Source: Spirochaetaceae bacterium | GTDB taxonomy: Bacteria; Spirochaetota; Spirochaetia; Treponematales; Breznakiellaceae | Assembly: GCA_031258615.1 (NCBI GenBank) | Contig: JAIRMP010000017.1 | Location: forward strand, 1-7,644 | Reading direction: 5' to 3' | Length of the DNA stretch: 7,644 nucleotides | Shown here: piece by piece, positions 6,442 through 7,644 of the stretch | How positions within the stretch are numbered: the stretch's first letter is position 1 | Layout: every line of letters starts with the position of its first letter | Translations under genes and position numbers: made by a program | Notes under the pieces: model-generated | The model's database searches: none | What the model was told of the DNA's origin: nothing | Seen by the model: only the letters and a program-made list of their open reading frames with translations

Positions 6442-6455
6442 TTTTGCCAGCAAAA
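6442..6455. promoter_or_regulatory. Candidate upstream activator site for the sigma-54 promoter
   Basis: TTTTGC-CA-GCAAAA is a perfect inverted repeat with 6-bp arms and a 2-bp centre, located roughly 80 bp upstream of the predicted livK transcription start. That is the usual place for enhancer-binding protein sites. The assignment rests on symmetry and position only; no cognate activator is in the window. Confidence 0.35.
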
Positions 6456-6676
6456 CAAAGCCAAACCCCCCAAGCGCAACGGGTTGCCGGTTTGTTGACG
6501 GCCTCTAATCATACATAAAAGGCGGTTTTTCCACAAAGATGTGGCATTGCGCGGCAACAGGTGAAGCGGTATCAGGGCGCGATAAATCAGCGTTTTCCGG
6601 TTGGAAACGCTCCGCAGGAGTTTTCCACGCTTCTTATAAAAGCCCAAAGGATTCTTTAGCGCGGTAAAAATAACTA

Positions 6677-6716
6677 TTTGCACGCAAATTTGTTTGCGCG
6701 CAAACTTGTTTGCGCC
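6677..6716 (+). repeat. 16-bp tandem repeat, two and a half copies
   Basis: TTTGCACGCAAATTTG (6677-6692) is followed directly by TTTGCGCGCAAACTTG (6693-6708) and the partial TTTGCGCC (6709-6716). Copies differ at two positions. Each unit is itself nearly palindromic (TTTGCGCGCAAA is perfect), so the array can also be read as repeated dyads for a DNA-binding protein. Confidence 0.7.
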
Positions 6717-6759
6717 TCTGCGGCGGTACGGTTCATGTGTGCCCGGCAAAACGGGAAAA

Positions 6760-6797
6760 ACGGGATGAAAAACATACAATGTGTTTTCACCGTTTTT
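6760..6797 (+). terminator. Hairpin with T-run, possible (bidirectional) intrinsic terminator
   Basis: ACGG-(GA bulge)-TGAAAA (6760-6771) pairs with TTTTCA-CCGT (6784-6793), followed by TTTTT. On the minus strand the same stem is followed by TTTTTCCC. No plus-strand gene is evident upstream, so the transcript it would end is unknown. Confidence 0.3.
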
Positions 6798-6800
6798 CTT

Positions 6801-6814
6801 ATGACAAATGTCAT
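6801..6814. promoter_or_regulatory. Operator-like palindrome, copy 1
   Basis: ATGACA-AA-TGTCAT is a perfect inverted repeat with 6-bp arms. Together with the next five bases (AAATC) it recurs exactly at 6844, 43 bp away, which is about four helical turns. That puts the two sites on the same face of the DNA. The binding protein is unknown. Confidence 0.5.
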
Positions 6815-6843
6815 AAATCCATAAAAATCTCACTGCTTTTTCA

Positions 6844-6857
6844 ATGACAAATGTCAT
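6844..6857. promoter_or_regulatory. Operator-like palindrome, copy 2
   Basis: This is an identical second copy of ATGACA-AA-TGTCAT. The identity between copies extends as ATGACAAATGTCATAAATC and, after one mismatch, ATAA. It lies in AT-rich sequence just upstream of a lone TTGACA (6910-6915) on the plus strand, whose -10 partner is not convincing. Confidence 0.5.
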
Positions 6858-7035
6858 AAATCTATAAGCATATATTGAAAATGGAAAAGTACAACCAAAT
6901 AATATATTCTTGACAATGTTAGCTATATATGCATTGAAGGAGGGGCTAAACGAAAAGTACATGGCCGATAAAACTGAGTATGTGCCGGTAGAATCGTCGC
7001 AGCTTAAATTCTGTTTTGATTTCATGCCCCGCACC

Positions 7036-7055
7036 CCGGTAAAAAAGCGTACCGG
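7036..7055. repeat. Short hairpin
   Basis: CCGGTA (7036-7041) and TACCGG (7050-7055) form a perfect 6-bp stem with an A-rich 8-nt loop. There is no T-run. It lies in the tRNA upstream region; function unknown. Confidence 0.35.
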
Positions 7056-7113
7056 TAAGTCAGCATCGCAGAAAAGGTCCCTTGAGCCAGGCGTCTTTGA
7101 AAACACGCTTGGT

Positions 7114-7140
7114 TCCGGAGTTTTGAGGCAAAACTCCGGA
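7114..7140. repeat. Perfect 12-bp hairpin, likely a dispersed intergenic repeat
   Basis: TCCGGAGTTTTG (7114-7125) and CAAAACTCCGGA (7129-7140) are perfect complements around the loop AGG. Neither strand has a T-run after the stem, which argues against a simple terminator. The length and perfection suggest recent origin or selection for structure. Confidence 0.65.
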
Positions 7141-7220
7141 CGATGAGCGCGGCAAAGGACCATTCCGTTAGCCCCCGCCCCTTTCGGTTTGAACGCAATG
7201 CGTGAAATCCACAGGCGGAC

Positions 7221-7249
7221 TTGAAAAGGACAGGTATGCCGGGTAGACT
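7221..7249 (+). promoter_or_regulatory. Sigma-70-type promoter of tRNA-Leu
   Basis: TTGAAA (7221-7226) and TAGACT (7244-7249) are separated by exactly 17 nt. The -10 box ends 9 nt before the first base of the tRNA, so transcription should start only a few bases upstream of the mature 5' end. Confidence 0.65.
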
Positions 7250-7258
7250 GAAAGAAAA

Positions 7259-7341
7259 GCCGGCGTGGTGGAACGGCAGACACGGCAGACTCAAAATCTG
7301 CTGAGGGCAACTTCGTGAGAGTTCAAGTCTCTCCGCCGGCA
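7259..7341 (+). tRNA. tRNA-Leu, anticodon CAA
   Basis: The acceptor arms GCCGGCG (7259-7265) and CGCCGGC (7334-7340) pair perfectly, with discriminator A at 7341. The anticodon stem GCAGA/TCTGC (7285-7289, 7297-7301) closes the loop CTCAAAA with anticodon CAA at 7292-7294, reading UUG. The long variable arm GAGG-GCAA-CTTC (7303-7314) marks a class II tRNA, and the T arm is GAGAG-TTCAAGT-CTCTC (7317-7333). A short D stem GTG/CAC lies at 7268-7270 and 7281-7283. The 3' CCA is not encoded and must be added enzymatically. All arms are intact, so the gene should be functional. Confidence 0.96.
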
Positions 7342-7343
7342 AT

Positions 7344-7366
7344 CCGGCTCGTAACGCCGGCGGTTT
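7344..7366 (+). terminator. Weak candidate terminator after tRNA-Leu
   Basis: CCGGC (7344-7348) and GCCGG (7356-7360) form a 5-bp GC stem with a 7-nt loop, followed by CGGTTT. The T-run is short, so this is a poor but correctly placed candidate; the stem could also compete with the acceptor end of the tRNA. Confidence 0.3.
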
Positions 7367-7373
7367 GTCTCCC

Positions 7374-7391
7374 AAAAAGGTGACTGTCACC
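7374..7391 (-). terminator. Palindrome plus T-run downstream of the minus-strand open frames
   Basis: On the minus strand GGTGAC-A-GTCACC (7379-7391) is followed at once by TTTTT (7374-7378). As RNA it can fold as GGTG/CACC with a 5-nt loop. It begins 7 nt after the stop at 7398 and is a fair candidate for the end of that transcript. Its resemblance to the palindrome at 1007-1019 suggests a dispersed element instead, or as well. Confidence 0.35.
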
Positions 7392-7397
7392 CCTGCG

Positions 7398-7523
7398 TTA
7401 CCGTTTTCGAGAAATAAAACTCTCCACCCGATCAACTCCATTACTTAAACTGGCTAAATCACTTAGATGGTTTTCCAGGTCTAGCTCAGATATCTTATTA
7501 AGCTCTGGATTAATAGCCTTCAA
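7398..7523 (-). pseudogene. Short open frame of unknown origin, probably a gene tail
   Basis: A TTG at 7521-7523, overlapping the TGA of the neighbouring frame, opens 41 codons ending at TAA 7398-7400. The peptide includes KISELDLENHLSDLASL, a heptad-like hydrophobic pattern that looks protein-like and helical. The frame stays open back to the right edge, but those codons overlap the more plausible frame and read as Arg/Gly-rich shadow. The DNA here is clearly AT-richer than the sequence beyond 7520, pointing to a junction between unrelated pieces. The ribosome site is poor. It may be the C-terminal remnant of a gene, or a small coupled gene; I do not recognise it. Confidence 0.3.
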
Positions 7524-7644
7524 AGCGGCTGTCCCCACGGGCCCTTCTTGCCGCCATTCTCCACTTGTACCGCGAACGCTTCCTTGCGCTTCGCGGCGGC
7601 CACCGGGGTACGGGTGGTCTCGTTCTTCGCGGTGGACAGGGCGC
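7520..7644 (-). CDS. C-terminal end of a hypothetical protein (partial, enters from right edge)
   Basis: A minus-strand frame entering from the right edge reads STAKNETTRTPVAAAKRKEA, then FAVQVENGGKKGPWGQPL, and stops at TGA 7520-7522. Codons are GC-rich, with GC and AAG choices that look genuinely coding. From memory, the KNxTRT-type start and the 'EN-G-KGPWG' ending resemble a family of small uncharacterised proteins found in gut bacteria, in which these two segments are normally further apart. If so, this copy may have an internal deletion. I cannot confirm that and give no function. Confidence 0.4.
   Translation of the reverse strand, partial: ALSTAKNETTRTPVAAAKRKEAFAVQVENGGKKGPWGQPL

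Larger units (their letters stand above)
6456..7220. other. Long stretch without a convincing gene
   Basis: I find no supportable coding region here. The long open frame on the minus strand lacks a ribosome site and has no recognisable protein features. What the stretch holds is structural. It contains a CCACA/TGTGG inverted repeat (6531-6544), a near-perfect hairpin AGCGTTT...AAACGCT (6589-6611), the 16-bp tandem repeat (6677-6716) and a terminator-like hairpin (6760-6797). It also contains two identical 14-bp palindromes (6801-6814, 6844-6857), an AT-rich zone (about 6800-6935), a CCGGTA/TACCGG hairpin (7036-7055) and a perfect 12-bp hairpin (7114-7140). Confidence 0.6.

Noticed and set aside
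6677..6716. Possible CRISPR-like array
   Set aside because: The 16-bp units are directly abutting with no spacers, and there are only two and a half copies.
6910..7146. A 78-codon plus-strand frame (TTG start, or ATG at 6961) and the 10-codon frame from ATG 6881
   Set aside because: The GGAGG at 6939-6943 is too far from ATG 6961. The C-terminal part is just the translation of the hairpins at 7036-7055 and 7114-7140. The N-terminal part looks slightly protein-like, so a decayed small gene cannot be excluded.
6240..7310. A 356-codon open frame on the minus strand spanning the region upstream of livK
   Set aside because: It runs antisense through tRNA-Leu, covers the sigma-54 promoter and livK leader, and ends inside the livK signal peptide region in another frame. 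It has no ribosome site, and its Arg/Lys/Phe-rich product has no recognisable domain.

Overview
The window centres on a complete branched-chain amino acid type (LIV/HAAT family) ABC importer operon on the minus strand. The gene order in the direction of transcription is livK-livH-livM-livG-livF. On the right lies a long non-coding stretch ending in a plus-strand tRNA-Leu(CAA). On the left lie a minus-strand DinB-family gene and a cluster of gene remnants. The organism cannot be named from this window. Moderate-to-high GC, AAGGAG ribosome binding sites, a lipoprotein-type binding protein, a possible outer-membrane beta-barrel end at the left edge, a sigma-54 promoter and many hairpin-forming intergenic repeats fit a diderm bacterium. 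My leaning is a host-associated spirochaete (Treponema-like), but that is an impression and not a demonstration.

Layout. Positions 1-360 (plus) hold the last 32 codons of a protein with a beta-barrel-like C-terminus, a short reading frame that looks like the first residues of a NifS/IscS cysteine desulfurase cut off by a stop, and another 29-codon frame; this looks like gene debris. Positions 377-916 (minus) encode a DinB-family putative metal-dependent hydrolase with its own candidate promoter. Positions 917-1189 are intergenic with palindromes and a dispersed-repeat fragment. Positions 1190-6313 (minus) are the liv operon. Positions 6314-7258 are a non-coding region with a near-perfect sigma-54 promoter for livK, several perfect palindromes, a 16-bp tandem repeat and hairpins. 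Positions 7259-7341 are tRNA-Leu with its promoter. Positions 7398-7644 (minus) contain two overlapping open frames that run to or near the right edge.

How the genes work together. LivK is a lipoprotein that captures the substrate in the periplasm. LivH and LivM form the membrane channel, and LivG and LivF are the two ATPases. livH, livM and livG are tightly packed (12-nt gap, then 16-nt overlap). livK is separated from livH by 283 nt of stacked hairpins plus a repeat, and livG from livF by 210 nt of repeats, so these spacers may set the relative expression of the subunits. The most informative signals outside the genes are the sigma-54 (-24/-12) promoter, which implies control by an enhancer-binding activator, and an ~85-bp repeat that occurs twice, each time directly at the stop codon of a liv gene and flanked by a degenerate duplication of that gene's end. 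No wholly new system is evident; the novelty is in the regulatory and repeat architecture.
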